Below are positions 30,714 to 41,042 of a stretch of 64,000 bases of DNA, piece after piece. The stretch lies in NCBI GenBank assembly GCA_904373265.1, contig CAJFEE010000013.1, positions 1 to 64,000 on the forward strand, in the 5' to 3' direction. The stretch comes from Candidatus Harrysmithiimonas galli (GTDB lineage: Bacteria > Bacillota > Bacilli > CAJFEE01). A program made the position numbers and the translations under genes. Within the stretch, counting starts at the first letter, position 1. Every line of letters begins with the position of its first letter. Below the pieces are notes generated by a model. The model made no database searches. It was given only the letters and a program-made list of their open reading frames with translations, and was not told the DNA's origin.

Positions 30714-31604
30714 TTATCCCTCCTGTTCTGTTTCTAATCTTTTCTCATTCTTTTTTTCATAGTAGACCATTCGAGGATATGGAATTTCAATATTATATTT
30801 TTCAAATAAATCCTTTATATCTTTTCGTATTTTTCTTTGTAATTGGAAATGCTTCATTGGCTCAGTCTCACAACTGATTCGATATATAACCTCAGATGGT
30901 CCTAAACTTTGTACACCCAATAATTTTGGTTCACCTATAATTTCTTCATACCGTTTCGGTAAATCTTGCAGCAATTTCTCCAATGTTTTTTCTACTTCTG
31001 TTAAATTTTCCTCATATGCCACACTGATATCAATTAATGCAATGCTGTTTTCAATTGAGAAATTCGTGATTTCTAAAATATTTCCATTTGGAATCATATG
31101 AATTTCACCAGTAATTCCCCGAATTGTTGTTACACGCAACCCGACTTGCAAAACAGTGCCTTCAAAATTATTGATTCGAACATAATCTCCAACTGCCAAT
31201 TGATCCTCAAATATATTAAAAAAACCAGTGATTACATCTTTCACCAAACTTTGTGCACCAAAACCGATGGCAACACCCAAAATTCCCGCACCTGCCAACA
31301 ATCCTTTAACATTAACACCAAAATCATTTAATATTGTCAATCCAATAATAAACCAAACAATATAGTTCAAGATATTTTGCAGAAGCTTTTTTATCGTTTC
31401 ATCTCTGCGTTCATCAAGTAAATGCCCTTTTCTTTTGATAATAAATATTTTATTGATCAGGAGCTTCCCAATACGTAAAACAATCAAGGCAAGACCAATT
31501 AAAATAACTGTGTTGACTGATCCTTCTATTATGCCTTCAAAGTTCAAATCTTTAATTTCTTTTATTTTTGAAAAAAAATCAACCCCTAATATAAACGTGT
31601 TCAT
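30714..31604 (-). CDS. Small-conductance mechanosensitive channel (MscS family)
   Basis: A 296-residue MscS-type channel that releases solutes on hypo-osmotic shock. Two membrane helices (NTVILIGLALIVLRIGKLLI and NYIVWFIIGLTIL) precede the pore-lining helix with GLLAGAGILGVAIGFGAQSL. The beta domain (VGDYVRINNFEGTVLQVGLR) and the C-terminal alpha/beta domain follow. The start chosen has AAAGGAG before it. It corresponds to the mscS-type gene near ychF in Bacillus (ykuT/yyaF neighbourhood). Confidence 0.92.
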   Translation of the reverse strand: MNTFILGVDFFSKIKEIKDLNFEGIIEGSVNTVILIGLALIVLRIGKLLINKIFIIKRKGHLLDERRDETIKKLLQNILNYIVWFIIGLTILNDFGVNVKGLLAGAGILGVAIGFGAQSLVKDVITGFFNIFEDQLAVGDYVRINNFEGTVLQVGLRVTTIRGITGEIHMIPNGNILEITNFSIENSIALIDISVAYEENLTEVEKTLEKLLQDLPKRYEEIIGEPKLLGVQSLGPSEVIYRISCETEPMKHFQLQRKIRKDIKDLFEKYNIEIPYPRMVYYEKKNEKRLETEQEG

Positions 31605-31726
31605 ATTTTCTCCTTTCAATAATAAAGTACTACTTTCTTTATTTTTTCTGACTGATTCAGGTTTAAATACTGCCACATTTAGCCATACTGTTTTTAAAAT
31701 CTTTTCGTAAAAGCAAGGTGAACCAG

Positions 31727-32314
31727 ATGTCTGCTACAAAACATATTTTATCACTTCACTACAATGCGTCAAATTGTGCATATCTACTTTTCAAACAACT
31801 TATTGAATGTTTAAACGGTCAAGAAACACGTCCCATTATTTTACTTTGTATTGGAACAGATCGCTGTATTGGAGATGCTGTTGGACCTTTTACTGGTTCT
31901 TTTTTGATTCGCCACAAACCAAAACATATCCATACTTTTGGAAACCTGGAGTATCCCATTCATGCGTTGAATTTAAAGGAAACGATAGATTTTATTGATA
32001 AAAATTATCATAACCCTTTTATTATTGCTGTGGATGCTTCCTTAGGTCAAGAAACACGTATTGGTTATATCAATATTGTTGAAGGTGCTCTTTCCCCCGG
32101 CTCAGCTTTATTTAAAAAACTGCCTACAGTAGGTCATTACCATATTACTGCAGTTGTCAATCAACTAACAAAAAACCGCATGGAACGGTTACAAAATACA
32201 CGATTATCTTTCATCGTTTCCATTTCACAAATCATTGCCCAAACTTTTATATATTTGGATATACATTTAAGAAAATCAGCATCTACTCCTTCTATTTCTT
32301 TCTCAAATAAATAA
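31727..32314 (+). CDS. yyaC: Sporulation-associated protein YyaC (DUF1256)
   Basis: A 195-residue protein with a fold related to the germination protease GPR and hydrogenase maturation proteases. Conserved segments are ILLCIGTDRCIGDAVGPFTG and IIAVDASLGQETRIGYINI, followed by PTVGHYHITAVVN. It is made during sporulation in Bacillus; its substrate is unknown. It is the only plus-strand gene left of the origin, as in B. subtilis. The start at 31727 has AAGGTGAAC upstream; a GTG three codons earlier is the alternative. Confidence 0.93.
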   Translation: MSATKHILSLHYNASNCAYLLFKQLIECLNGQETRPIILLCIGTDRCIGDAVGPFTGSFLIRHKPKHIHTFGNLEYPIHALNLKETIDFIDKNYHNPFIIAVDASLGQETRIGYINIVEGALSPGSALFKKLPTVGHYHITAVVNQLTKNRMERLQNTRLSFIVSISQIIAQTFIYLDIHLRKSASTPSISFSNK

Positions 32315-32362
32315 CCATCTAGAATCTACATCTCTTTTTTATGTAAATTTAGATGGTTTATT
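32309..32362. terminator. Bidirectional terminator between yyaC and parB
   Basis: A long imperfect hairpin (ataaccatct... to ...agatggttta) lies between two convergent genes. A-rich and T-rich edges let it act on both strands. Confidence 0.75.
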
Positions 32363-32365
32363 CTT

Positions 32366-33223
32366 TTATTTTTTGTCAATAATGGCTAATACACGTTCCA
32401 AATCTTCAGGGGAATAATAATCGATCTCGATTTTCCCCTTTTTTTTCATTTCGTTAATTCTAACCTTCGTTCCAAACAAGTTAGATAATCTTTCTTCTTG
32501 GTCAATAACAAACATAGACTTTTCTATTTTTTTCTTTTTGGATGTTTCACGTGAAACATTTTGTTGCTGTTGTAATTCTTGTATTTTTTTTTCTAATTCT
32601 CTAACGGTTAATCCCTCATCGATCACTTGATGATATAGTATTTTGCAAATCTTTTCATCCTTTACTGCTAAAAGCGCACGTCCATGTCCCATTGAAATTT
32701 CATCCATTACAATAGAAGTAATCATATAATTTGGCAATTCCAAAAGACGAAGTAAATTTGAAATATGTGAGCGACTTTTTCCTACCCTTTTAGCCAGCTC
32801 CTCATGTGTAATTTTTAAATTTTTAATTAATGTTTCATACGCTTTTGCTTCTTCAACTACATTTAAATCCTCTCTCTGTAAATTTTCTAAAAGTGCATGA
32901 AGCATCATCTGATCATCTGTTAATTTACGAACAATCGCCGGGATTTTTTCCAAATTGGCCAGTTGACTTGCACGTAAACGTCTTTCACCTGCAACCAATT
33001 CATATCCTTTAATGCTTTTTCTAACAATGATTGGCTGTAAAATCCCATGCAACATAATAGAAGTTTTCAATTCTTCTATTGCATCATCATTAAAATTTTT
33101 TCTAGGCTGATACGGATTAGGACGAATTTCATCAACAGCAATTTCTTGTACAACTTCTTCATCTTTTATCAAATCTGTTTCAGGAAATAATGCAGCAAAA
33201 CCTTTTCCCAATGCTTTAGCCAT
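32366..33223 (-). CDS. parB: Chromosome partition protein ParB (Spo0J)
   Basis: A 285-residue CTP-dependent DNA clamp that loads at parS, spreads and recruits SMC for origin segregation. The N-terminal CTPase domain has IRPNPYQPRKNF and the GERRLRA box; HALLENLQREDLN follows. The helix-turn-helix (KRVGKSRSHISNLLRLLELP) and C-terminal dimer domain are complete. A perfect parS lies inside the gene, as in B. subtilis. It overlaps parA by eight bases. Confidence 0.97.
   Translation of the reverse strand: MAKALGKGFAALFPETDLIKDEEVVQEIAVDEIRPNPYQPRKNFNDDAIEELKTSIMLHGILQPIIVRKSIKGYELVAGERRLRASQLANLEKIPAIVRKLTDDQMMLHALLENLQREDLNVVEEAKAYETLIKNLKITHEELAKRVGKSRSHISNLLRLLELPNYMITSIVMDEISMGHGRALLAVKDEKICKILYHQVIDEGLTVRELEKKIQELQQQQNVSRETSKKKKIEKSMFVIDQEERLSNLFGTKVRINEMKKKGKIEIDYYSPEDLERVLAIIDKK
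32543..32558. promoter_or_regulatory. parS centromere site inside parB
   Basis: The 16 bases TGTTTCACGTGAAACA match the canonical Firmicutes parS palindrome without a mismatch. ParB loads here. Confidence 0.97.
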
Positions 33224-33977
33224 TCACAATCACTTCCTTTGCAAAATCCAAATAAACTTCACTTCCTTTAGATCTAGGATCATATAATATAACTGGCTTT
33301 CCGTGACTCGGTGCTTCACTTAATCGGACATTCCTTGGAACAATGGTTTTATATACCCTATCCTGAAAATATTTTTTCACTTCTTGAATTACTTGATTCG
33401 CAAGATTGGTTCTTGCATCATACATAGTTAATAAAACACCATCAATCGTCAAATCCGTATTCAAATGTTTTTGAACCAAACGCACAGTATTTAACAATTG
33501 ACTTAATCCCTCCATTGCATAATATTCACACTGGACAGGAATAATAATAGAATCTGAAGCAGTCAATGAATTTAATGTTAAAAGTCCTACAGAAGGAGGA
33601 CAATCGATAATAATATAATCATAGTTTTTTTTAATTGAATCTACAGCCTTTTTTAAACGCAATTCTCTAGATATAGTAGAAACCAATTCAATTTCTGCAC
33701 CAGATAATTGAATGGTTGCAGGTATAATATTTAAATTTTGAATTTCAGTTGGTACAATGGTTTTTTCAATTTCATAATCATCAACAATCACATCATAAAT
33801 ACAATAATTAATTTCTGATTTATCAATACCTACACCACTTGTTGCATTCCCTTGCGGATCAATGTCAATAATTAAAACTTTTTTGTTTAAAGTGGCTAAG
33901 CTTGCACCTAAATTAACTGCTGTTGTCGTCTTCCCGACACCACCTTTTTGATTTGTAATGGAAATTACTCTTCCCAA
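33216..33977 (-). CDS. parA: Chromosome partition ATPase ParA (Soj)
   Basis: A 253-residue deviant-Walker ATPase. The P loop is TNQKGGVGKTTTAVNLGASL with the signature lysine; later motifs are DIDPQGNATSGVG and DCPPSVGLLTLNSL. With ParB it positions origins and regulates DnaA and sporulation. The start codon is TTG (33977), with GGTGG eight bases upstream; no in-frame ATG gives a proper N-terminus. Upstream lies a 1.9 kb gene-free gap. Confidence 0.96.
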   Translation of the reverse strand: MGRVISITNQKGGVGKTTTAVNLGASLATLNKKVLIIDIDPQGNATSGVGIDKSEINYCIYDVIVDDYEIEKTIVPTEIQNLNIIPATIQLSGAEIELVSTISRELRLKKAVDSIKKNYDYIIIDCPPSVGLLTLNSLTASDSIIIPVQCEYYAMEGLSQLLNTVRLVQKHLNTDLTIDGVLLTMYDARTNLANQVIQEVKKYFQDRVYKTIVPRNVRLSEAPSHGKPVILYDPRSKGSEVYLDFAKEVIVNG

Positions 33978-35780
33978 AATCCATCCACCTACTTTTTTCT
34001 TTTTCTTGTTTCAATTAATAGTTTAACATTTTTTTTTAAGAAAGTAACATGTAAATGCAAAAAATAATTCAATGAAATAAGCCGCCCATATTTAAATAGA
34101 CAAATGAAATATGAAAAATATATAAGATCATATAATTATATTACCAGTTTCATTTCCAATAGGCTTAGTTTTTCATATTTCTCATTATATGTCTTATCAA
34201 CTTGCATTATTATATCCAAAAAAATCAGATATTACATTGCTTGTTCTATCTGCAAGATAGCTATCTTTTTGTTAAGCCATCAAATCATTTCTAATACTTT
34301 CCGTTATTATAATACGCAGTAAACTTGATTGTCGCTTGCTCAACCTCTTCTTCATTCCCAAAACTAGATATATCATATATTTTTATTTTAATAATTCTCG
34401 AGAAAGCTCTTTAGCACTCCATAATCCATGTAACAACCTGTCTCTAACATCAAATTTTTCTCCCCTACTTTTTGAAATATTTTTCTTGTTTGTTGTGAGA
34501 TTCTTTATCCATTTAAGAAACAAAAATTACAGCATCTGCATTTCTTTTTAAAACCAAATTATAAGTTCCAAAAACAATCCTCTATTACTTACAATTGCCT
34601 TATATACTAACCACTATCATCTATAAAAATCTAAGATTATACTCAAATATTTTTTCCACTTACTCGTAGATATTTTCAAATTTTGTTACATCAATCCCCC
34701 TTTTTTATTGACTCTAGTATCTACAAATTCTCCATATAAAATATTGTTTACAATTATTTTAGCGTAAAATAACAATCAGATTTACAAATAATTCATAAAC
34801 ATTCAATACGTAATCCGTAATCTGTTGAATGCTTTGTTTATCATCGTTTATTTTAATACGATTAATCTAGCTTGCACATTTTTGTAATATCTTTAAAGAG
34901 TGATTAAATTTTTTCTCGTATACCCCAATTCATAAAAACCATCTTCTTATTTCTCTGTTCATTCACTATCCTTTATTCAAATGCTGTTACTTTACAATAT
35001 TCTATATGGACAAATCTATAATTGTTCATTCATCCGTTTGCATTTCAATTTTTTTCTTACTTGAAATATTCGATGGTAAAATATTTAAGCATTTGTTTTC
35101 TTTTGAATAAAATTGTCTCCTTTCGAATTTCTTTACTTATTAACAACTCTACTATCAGATTTCTTTCTTCAAATTAATATCTCATACATTTATTTTTCCT
35201 CAAGCTTCCTCTATTTCTCTGATCCATTTATAATAATCATACCAATTTCATTTAAATCAATCTCATTAAAGACACAATCCTTTCCATCTAAACCATGAAA
35301 AACATTATGCCTTTCATCATATTTTTATGACCTTTTCCATATTCAAATGCTACACAATAATTTTACTTCTCAATTATTATTTTTCTTCTTACTTCATCAT
35401 CATGAAATCTCTTTTTTTAAAATCATAATTCTTAAATTTCATAGTGCTATTCAATCACAATCCAATGCTGCCAAGTCAAACTTATATAAATAAATTTCAT
35501 ACCAAACCAACAAGTTTAAATAAAATATTCGCCATGTGTGCAAATATTTCTTCTTGACAATTATTTATTTAAGATTTCCAAATAAAACTTATCTCAATAA
35601 AGAAATCAAAGCTTTTGATCCATGATAAACATATGGCGCAATCTAATTCTTCATAATTTATGTATAGATAATTATTCTATACCCTCTCATAAAAATTCTG
35701 ATTTGATTCATATGGTTCTCAACAGCCTTTCATTTTCTACTCAATAAGCCATACATTTAAACTTACATTCCATAAAATAA
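33978..35780. other. Gene-free AT-rich gap between parA and noc
   Basis: About 1.8 kb lacks any frame with protein-like composition on either strand, and I see no tRNA, rRNA or known regulatory RNA. In B. subtilis the corresponding interval is short. It should contain the parA promoter. Whether it is decayed coding DNA or a structural element is unknown. Confidence 0.55.
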
Positions 35781-35828
35781 TCCCTCTAAAGTAGTGACTT
35801 TATATTTAAGCTGTCTACTTTGGAGGGA
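35781..35828 (-). terminator. Terminator after noc
   Basis: A 14-base stem (tccctctaaagtag with ctactttggaggga, one G-T pair) lies 15 bases past the noc stop. No long T run follows. Confidence 0.7.
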
Positions 35829-35843
35829 TGATATTAAAATAAA

Positions 35844-36773
35844 TCATTTATTTACATCTTGTTTTGGTATTTGAATTGTAATTTGATAAAAATCATCTGT
35901 TTCACTTTCTTCTTTTTTATAACTATAACCGAATGTATCCATCGTTTTTAAAGCACGGTTTAATTCATTTACAGCTAAACGAATATTTTTTCCATAATGT
36001 TTCACTTTTCTTTTTTTCCTATTTTTAGGATTTTGAATATCTGATTCTTCTTGTTCATTCACATATAATTTGGCAATCAATTCTTCAGTTTGCTTTACAT
36101 TTAAATGGTATTCCATAATTTCCTGTAGAATTTCCTTACATTTTTCAGGTTCATCTTTTAATCCAAGCAATGCCCGACCATGCCGTTCAGTAATTTGCTT
36201 GCTTAACAGTGCCTCCTGTACTTCATTCGGAAGCTGTAATAATCTCATTTTATTTGCAATCGTTGACTGCCCTTTTCCCAAGCGTTGTGCAAGTGCTTCT
36301 TGTGTTAAGCCAAATAATTCAATTAAACTTTGAAATGCTCTTGCCTCTTCTAACGGATTCAAATTTTCTCTTTGAATGTTTTCAATTAAAGCAACAGATG
36401 CAGATTTTTTATTATCATATGTCCTAATTATACAATCTGCATGGGTCTTCCCAAGCATACATAAAGCCCGATATCTTCTTTCTCCGGAAACAATTTCATA
36501 CCCCCCGGAAACTCTCTCACTTTTTCTCAAAACAATAGGTTGAATCAATCCATGGGTTTGAATAGATTGCGCCAACTCCTTAATTTTTTGTTCTTCAAAT
36601 ACTTCTCGTGGCTGATACGGATTAGGGATAATTTCATCAATAGCAATCGACTCAATTTTCTCAAATTCCTCTTTATCTTCAATTAAATCATCTATGGCTG
36701 CTGTTATCTCTGATATTGAAGATTTTTTTGCTTTATCCCCTAAATGAAAAAAACGACCAAAAGAGCGATTCAT
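35844..36773 (-). CDS. noc: Nucleoid occlusion protein Noc
   Basis: A 309-residue ParB paralogue that binds dispersed sites and blocks division over the nucleoid. The N-terminus MNRSFGRFFHLG is the amphipathic membrane-targeting helix that marks Noc. The CTPase box is GERRYRAL and the helix-turn-helix AQRLGKGQSTIANKMRLLQL. The C-terminal dimer domain includes IRLAVNELNRALKTM. It ends the mnmE-mnmG-rsmG-noc run, as in Bacillus. The membrane helix and position exclude a second Spo0J. Confidence 0.94.
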   Translation of the reverse strand: MNRSFGRFFHLGDKAKKSSISEITAAIDDLIEDKEEFEKIESIAIDEIIPNPYQPREVFEEQKIKELAQSIQTHGLIQPIVLRKSERVSGGYEIVSGERRYRALCMLGKTHADCIIRTYDNKKSASVALIENIQRENLNPLEEARAFQSLIELFGLTQEALAQRLGKGQSTIANKMRLLQLPNEVQEALLSKQITERHGRALLGLKDEPEKCKEILQEIMEYHLNVKQTEELIAKLYVNEQEESDIQNPKNRKKRKVKHYGKNIRLAVNELNRALKTMDTFGYSYKKEESETDDFYQITIQIPKQDVNK

Positions 36774-36806
36774 GATTTCTCATTCTCTCCTTTATTGAAA
36801 AAAATA

Positions 36807-36822
36807 TGTTTCACGTGAAACA
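36807..36822. promoter_or_regulatory. parS centromere site between rsmG and noc
   Basis: A second perfect TGTTTCACGTGAAACA palindrome lies just downstream of the rsmG stop codon. Confidence 0.97.
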
Positions 36823-36827
36823 TAATT

Positions 36828-37538
36828 TTATAACGGATTTTTTGTTACAGTTCCAGCCTTTCTAGGAAATTTTTTAGGTGTAGACTTATTTTTTTTCATT
36901 ACAACAATTTTTCTTGTACTTTTTTCTATTGGAAGTTCTAAAGAATTTATATTTTTTATACTTCCTCCCAATTTTTCTAAAGCATTTTGTGCATCTTTGA
37001 TTTCATTTTCCAACATATTTCCTTTTAAGGCAATAAAAGTACCACCAATTTTTGTTAATGGCAAACAATATTCACTTAAAACAGATAATTTTGCAACCGC
37101 ACGAGCAATTACAATATCAAATTTTTCACGATATTTTAAATTTTGGCCAAAATTTTCAGCGCGATCATGTATAAAATGATAATTGGATAAAGAAAGCTTT
37201 TCAGCCAATAAATTTAAAAAATGGATTCGTTTATTTAAAGAATCTACAATGGTTAATTGTAAATCGGGAAACAATATTTTTAGCGGAATGCTTGGAAAGC
37301 CTGCACCTGCTCCAACATCACAAATTTGTTTATGAGAAAAGTTTAAATAAAAAGCAGGTGTAATTGAATCATAAAAATGTTTTTCAAAAACCTCTTCTTG
37401 TTTTGTAATTGCAGTCAAGTTTATTTTTTGGTTCCATTCAATTAAAAAATGATAATATGTGATAAACGCTTTCAGTTGTTCATTGGTAACTAAAATACCA
37501 TTTTCTTTTAATTTTTCAACAAATTGTTGCTCATTCAT
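36828..37538 (-). CDS. rsmG: 16S rRNA (guanine527-N7)-methyltransferase
   Basis: A 236-residue SAM-dependent methyltransferase acting on the 530 loop of 16S rRNA; loss gives low-level streptomycin resistance. It has [13 protein letters not shown], the SAM-binding [20 protein letters not shown] and [21 protein letters not shown] basic tail ([16 protein letters not shown]) is typical. It overlaps mnmG by eight bases. Confidence 0.97.
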   Translation of the reverse strand: MNEQQFVEKLKENGILVTNEQLKAFITYYHFLIEWNQKINLTAITKQEEVFEKHFYDSITPAFYLNFSHKQICDVGAGAGFPSIPLKILFPDLQLTIVDSLNKRIHFLNLLAEKLSLSNYHFIHDRAENFGQNLKYREKFDIVIARAVAKLSVLSEYCLPLTKIGGTFIALKGNMLENEIKDAQNALEKLGGSIKNINSLELPIEKSTRKIVVMKKNKSTPKKFPRKAGTVTKNPL

Positions 37539-39435
37539 ACCCTTTATTCCTTAGCCCATTATTTTTTCCTTGCTCAATATAAACCAAAAGAATAGAAATA
37601 TCTGCTGGGTTAACACCAGAAATTCGTGATGCTTGTCCTACATTTAACGGCTGAATCTGTTTTAATTTTTGTTTCGCTTCATTAGCAATTCCATGAATTT
37701 GATCATAATCCAACCATTTGGGAATCTTTTTTTCATCCATTTTTTTCATACGTTCAACTTGTTGCAATGCTTTTTCAATATACCCCTCATATTTAATTTG
37801 AAGTTCAATCTGATCTTTTATATCTATTGGCAATTGCTTATCTGCATAACCTTTTTCTGCCAAAATATCAAATGTTATTTCTGTACGCTTTAAAAATTGG
37901 TACGCCTTAATTCCATCTTTTATTTGTGCAGCACCAATAGAAGACAGCCAAGCATTGATTTCTTTTGTTGGACGAACTGTAATGGATTTTAATTTTTCTT
38001 TTTCCTGATTAATGGCTTCTTTTTTTTGTAAAAACTGTTGATATCGGCTTTGATCAATTAATCCAACTGCATAGCCTTTTTCTGTTAAACGTAAATCTGC
38101 ATTATCATGTCTTAACAATAATCGATACTCAGCACGAGAAGTTAACAAACGATAAGGTTCATTGGTTCCTTTTGTAACCAAATCATCAATCAAAACTCCA
38201 ATGTAAGCTTCAGAGCGATCCAAAATCAATGGTTCTTTGTTTAATACTGCACGTGCTGCATTGATTCCAGCAATTAACCCTTGTCCCGCTGCTTCTTCAT
38301 ATCCAGATGTTCCATTCATTTGCCCACAACAATATAAACCAAGAATGTTTTTAAATTCCAAAGATGGCCAAAGCTGTGTTGGATCAATACAATTGTATTC
38401 AATTGCATAACCTGCACGCATAAATTTTACATTTTCCAATCCTGGAATAGAATGTACCATTTTCCTTTGTACATCTTCGGGCATACTTGTAGAAAGTCCT
38501 TGAATGTATACTTCATTTGTATTTCGTCCTTCAGGTTCTAAAAATATTTGATGCCTTGATTTATCAGAAAATCTGACAATTTTATCTTCGATTGAAGGAC
38601 AATAGCGTGGTCCTGTTCCTTTGATCACCCCAGAGTACATGGGTGAACGATCTAAATTTTCATGAATTAGACAATGTGTTTTCTCGTTTGTATATGTCAA
38701 CCAACAAGGAATTTGTTCAACCTGTTCTGCACTATAAGTAAAGGAAAAAAATTGCGGATTTTTATCCCCTGGTTGAATTTCAGCTTGACTATAATCAATG
38801 GTTCTCCCATCTACACGCGGAGGTGTACCAGTTTTAAATCTAACCAATCGAATTCCTAATTGTTCCAAAGCATCAGATAACTTTACGGAAGTCTTCTGAT
38901 GATTTGGACCACTCTCATAAGATACAGAGCCGATAATGATTTTGCTTTTTAAATAAGTTCCAGTTGCAATAATCACTTTTTTTGTGTGAAAGATGGCTCC
39001 AGTTTCAGTTTGTACCCCTTTTACTTTACCAGACTCAACAAGAATTTTTTCTACAATGCCTTGTTCAATCGTTAAATTTTCTTGCAGCTCCAATGTTTTT
39101 TTCATTTCCTGTTGATATAAACTTTTATCTGCTTGTGCTCTTAGTGCACGAACAGCCGGACCTTTTCCCACATTTAACATACGCATTTGAATATAAGTTT
39201 TATCAATATTTTTCCCCATTTCACCACCCAATGCATCAATTTCACGAACAACGATTCCTTTTGCTGGACCTCCGATAGATGGATTACAGGGCATAAAAGC
39301 AATCATATCTAAGTTAATGGTAAGAAGCAACGTACTTACACCCATTCTTGCTGAAGCAAGTGCTGCTTCACATCCTGCATGCCCTGCCCCAATCACAATA
39401 ACATCAAAATTTCCTGCATGATATTGCAAAATCAT
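37531..39435 (-). CDS. mnmG: tRNA uridine-34 carboxymethylaminomethyl enzyme MnmG
   Basis: A 634-residue FAD protein that with MnmE modifies the wobble uridine of tRNAs. The FAD-binding start is [20 protein letters not shown]. Conserved features are [43 protein letters not shown] and [20 protein letters not shown]. Length and start (AGAAGGAGAAG before ATG) are as expected. It lies 33 bases after mnmE. Confidence 0.97.
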   Translation of the reverse strand: MILQYHAGNFDVIVIGAGHAGCEAALASARMGVSTLLLTINLDMIAFMPCNPSIGGPAKGIVVREIDALGGEMGKNIDKTYIQMRMLNVGKGPAVRALRAQADKSLYQQEMKKTLELQENLTIEQGIVEKILVESGKVKGVQTETGAIFHTKKVIIATGTYLKSKIIIGSVSYESGPNHQKTSVKLSDALEQLGIRLVRFKTGTPPRVDGRTIDYSQAEIQPGDKNPQFFSFTYSAEQVEQIPCWLTYTNEKTHCLIHENLDRSPMYSGVIKGTGPRYCPSIEDKIVRFSDKSRHQIFLEPEGRNTNEVYIQGLSTSMPEDVQRKMVHSIPGLENVKFMRAGYAIEYNCIDPTQLWPSLEFKNILGLYCCGQMNGTSGYEEAAGQGLIAGINAARAVLNKEPLILDRSEAYIGVLIDDLVTKGTNEPYRLLTSRAEYRLLLRHDNADLRLTEKGYAVGLIDQSRYQQFLQKKEAINQEKEKLKSITVRPTKEINAWLSSIGAAQIKDGIKAYQFLKRTEITFDILAEKGYADKQLPIDIKDQIELQIKYEGYIEKALQQVERMKKMDEKKIPKWLDYDQIHGIANEAKQKLKQIQPLNVGQASRISGVNPADISILLVYIEQGKNNGLRNKGYE

Positions 39436-39468
39436 CTTCTCCTTCTAAGTTATAAACTAAGCATATTT

Positions 39469-40851
39469 TTATTTTCCTAAACAAAATTGTGAGAAAAGCT
39501 GATTAATTAAATCATCAGATGCATTTTCTCCAATAATTTCTCCCAAATGAGACCATGCCTCGGTTAAATCAATTTGAATCAGGTCAATGGGCATATCAGC
39601 TTGAATACCAGAGTAAATTTCTTGAATATGATTTAAAGCAAGATTGAGTAACTGAATATGTCTTGCATTGGATAAGTAAACATCATTTCTTTTTCCTATG
39701 TCATCTTGTAAGATAAGCTTCACCATTTGTTTTTCTAAATCTTCCATTCCAATCTGCTTTTGTGCGGAAATATAAACATAAGGAAATGAACCAATTTTTT
39801 CTTGGATCTCTTTTTGTGAAATTTTTTGTGGCAAATCATTTTTATTTAAAACAACAAGAGTCGTTTTATCTTGTATAAAAGGAAGAATCTGCTCATCCAA
39901 AACAGTCAGAGGTTCGGAAATATTGAGCAAAAACAAAATCAAATCCGCTTGTTCAATGGCTTGTTGAGAACGTTCAACACCAATTTTTTCAACGATATCT
40001 TCTGTTTGCCGAATTCCTGCTGTATCAATTAAATGAACCGGAATCCCTTGGATATTGATATATTCTTCAATAATGTCTCTTGTTGTACCTGCAATTTCAG
40101 TAACAATTGCTTTACTTTCTCGGACAAAGGCATTGAGCAAAGAAGATTTTCCAACATTCGGTCTTCCAACAATTGCAACCTTCAAACCTTCACGCATAAT
40201 TTTTCCTGTTTTTGCGTGCGAAAGAATTTCATGGATATTTTTTTCAATTTCTTGAACCCGCGGTAATATTTCTTGCGTTGTCATCTCATGTACATCATCA
40301 TATTCAGGATAATCAATATTGACTTCAATGTGAGCTAGTATATCCAGTATTTTTTGTCTAAGTGCACGCACCTTCTCTGATAATTTCCCTTCAAGTTGAT
40401 TCAAAGCCACTTCAGATGCCGCATCGGTTTTTGAACGGATTAAATCAATTACAGCCTCGGCTTGAGATAGATCGATTCTTCCATTCAAAAAGGCACGCTT
40501 TGTAAATTCTCCAGGTTCTGCAAGTCTTACACCATCTTGCTCCAAAATTAGATTTAATACACTTTGTATGACTCGAATTCCACCATGACAATGAATCTCA
40601 ACAACATCCTCACGGGTAAATGTTTTGGGTGCATGCATAACTGCGATCATTATTTCATCAATAATTTTTCCATTATCTGGACGGACTAAATGTCCGTAAT
40701 GTAACGTATGCGATTTTACTTGAGTCAAGTCTTTCTCTAAAAAAAGACGGTTGGAAATATGGATCGCTTTTTCACCGCTTAAACGAATCATTCCGATGGC
40801 TCCTTCTCCAATCGGTGTCGCAATCGCAACAATTGTATCAAAAGTAAACAT
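39469..40851 (-). CDS. mnmE: tRNA modification GTPase MnmE
   Basis: A 460-residue GTPase partner of MnmG. The N-terminal tetrahydrofolate-binding domain starts DTIVAIATPIGEGAIGMIRL. The inserted G domain has GRPNVGKSSLLNAF, EIAGTTRD, DTAGIRQTED and LNKNDL. The protein ends in FCLGK, the conserved C-terminal cysteine motif. It heads the mnmE-mnmG-rsmG-noc operon. Confidence 0.97.
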   Translation of the reverse strand: MFTFDTIVAIATPIGEGAIGMIRLSGEKAIHISNRLFLEKDLTQVKSHTLHYGHLVRPDNGKIIDEIMIAVMHAPKTFTREDVVEIHCHGGIRVIQSVLNLILEQDGVRLAEPGEFTKRAFLNGRIDLSQAEAVIDLIRSKTDAASEVALNQLEGKLSEKVRALRQKILDILAHIEVNIDYPEYDDVHEMTTQEILPRVQEIEKNIHEILSHAKTGKIMREGLKVAIVGRPNVGKSSLLNAFVRESKAIVTEIAGTTRDIIEEYINIQGIPVHLIDTAGIRQTEDIVEKIGVERSQQAIEQADLILFLLNISEPLTVLDEQILPFIQDKTTLVVLNKNDLPQKISQKEIQEKIGSFPYVYISAQKQIGMEDLEKQMVKLILQDDIGKRNDVYLSNARHIQLLNLALNHIQEIYSGIQADMPIDLIQIDLTEAWSHLGEIIGENASDDLINQLFSQFCLGK

Positions 40852-40901
40852 ATAAAATCCTTCCTAATTTTCCATATTGTTTTCCTCGCTATTTTACTAA
40901 C

Positions 40902-40910
40902 ATTATAACA
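40902..40910 (-). promoter_or_regulatory. Extended -10 promoter of mnmE operon
   Basis: On the minus strand TGTTATAAT (extended -10, TGnTATAAT) lies 51 bases before the mnmE ATG. No convincing -35 hexamer is seen, which an extended -10 can tolerate. Confidence 0.5.
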
Positions 40911-40988
40911 AAGTTTTTTCTTCTTGGTTCAGTATAATCGAACAAAGCCCCTAAGACAAATTACATTTCAAACTTGATGGATAAAAAA

Positions 40989-41030
40989 TGAACCCGTATG
41001 CTGATTTTCTTTATCAACATGTCAGGTTCA
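40989..41030 (-). terminator. Terminator after jag
   Basis: A hairpin with TGAACC and GGTTCA outer arms and further inner pairing is followed by a T run on the minus strand, 13 bases past the jag stop. It ends the rpmH/rnpA-yidC-jag unit. Confidence 0.75.
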
Positions 41031-41042
41031 ATTTCATGCAAA

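Noticed and set aside
35844-36773. noc as a second parB
   Set aside because: The N-terminal membrane-targeting helix and its place after rsmG identify Noc.
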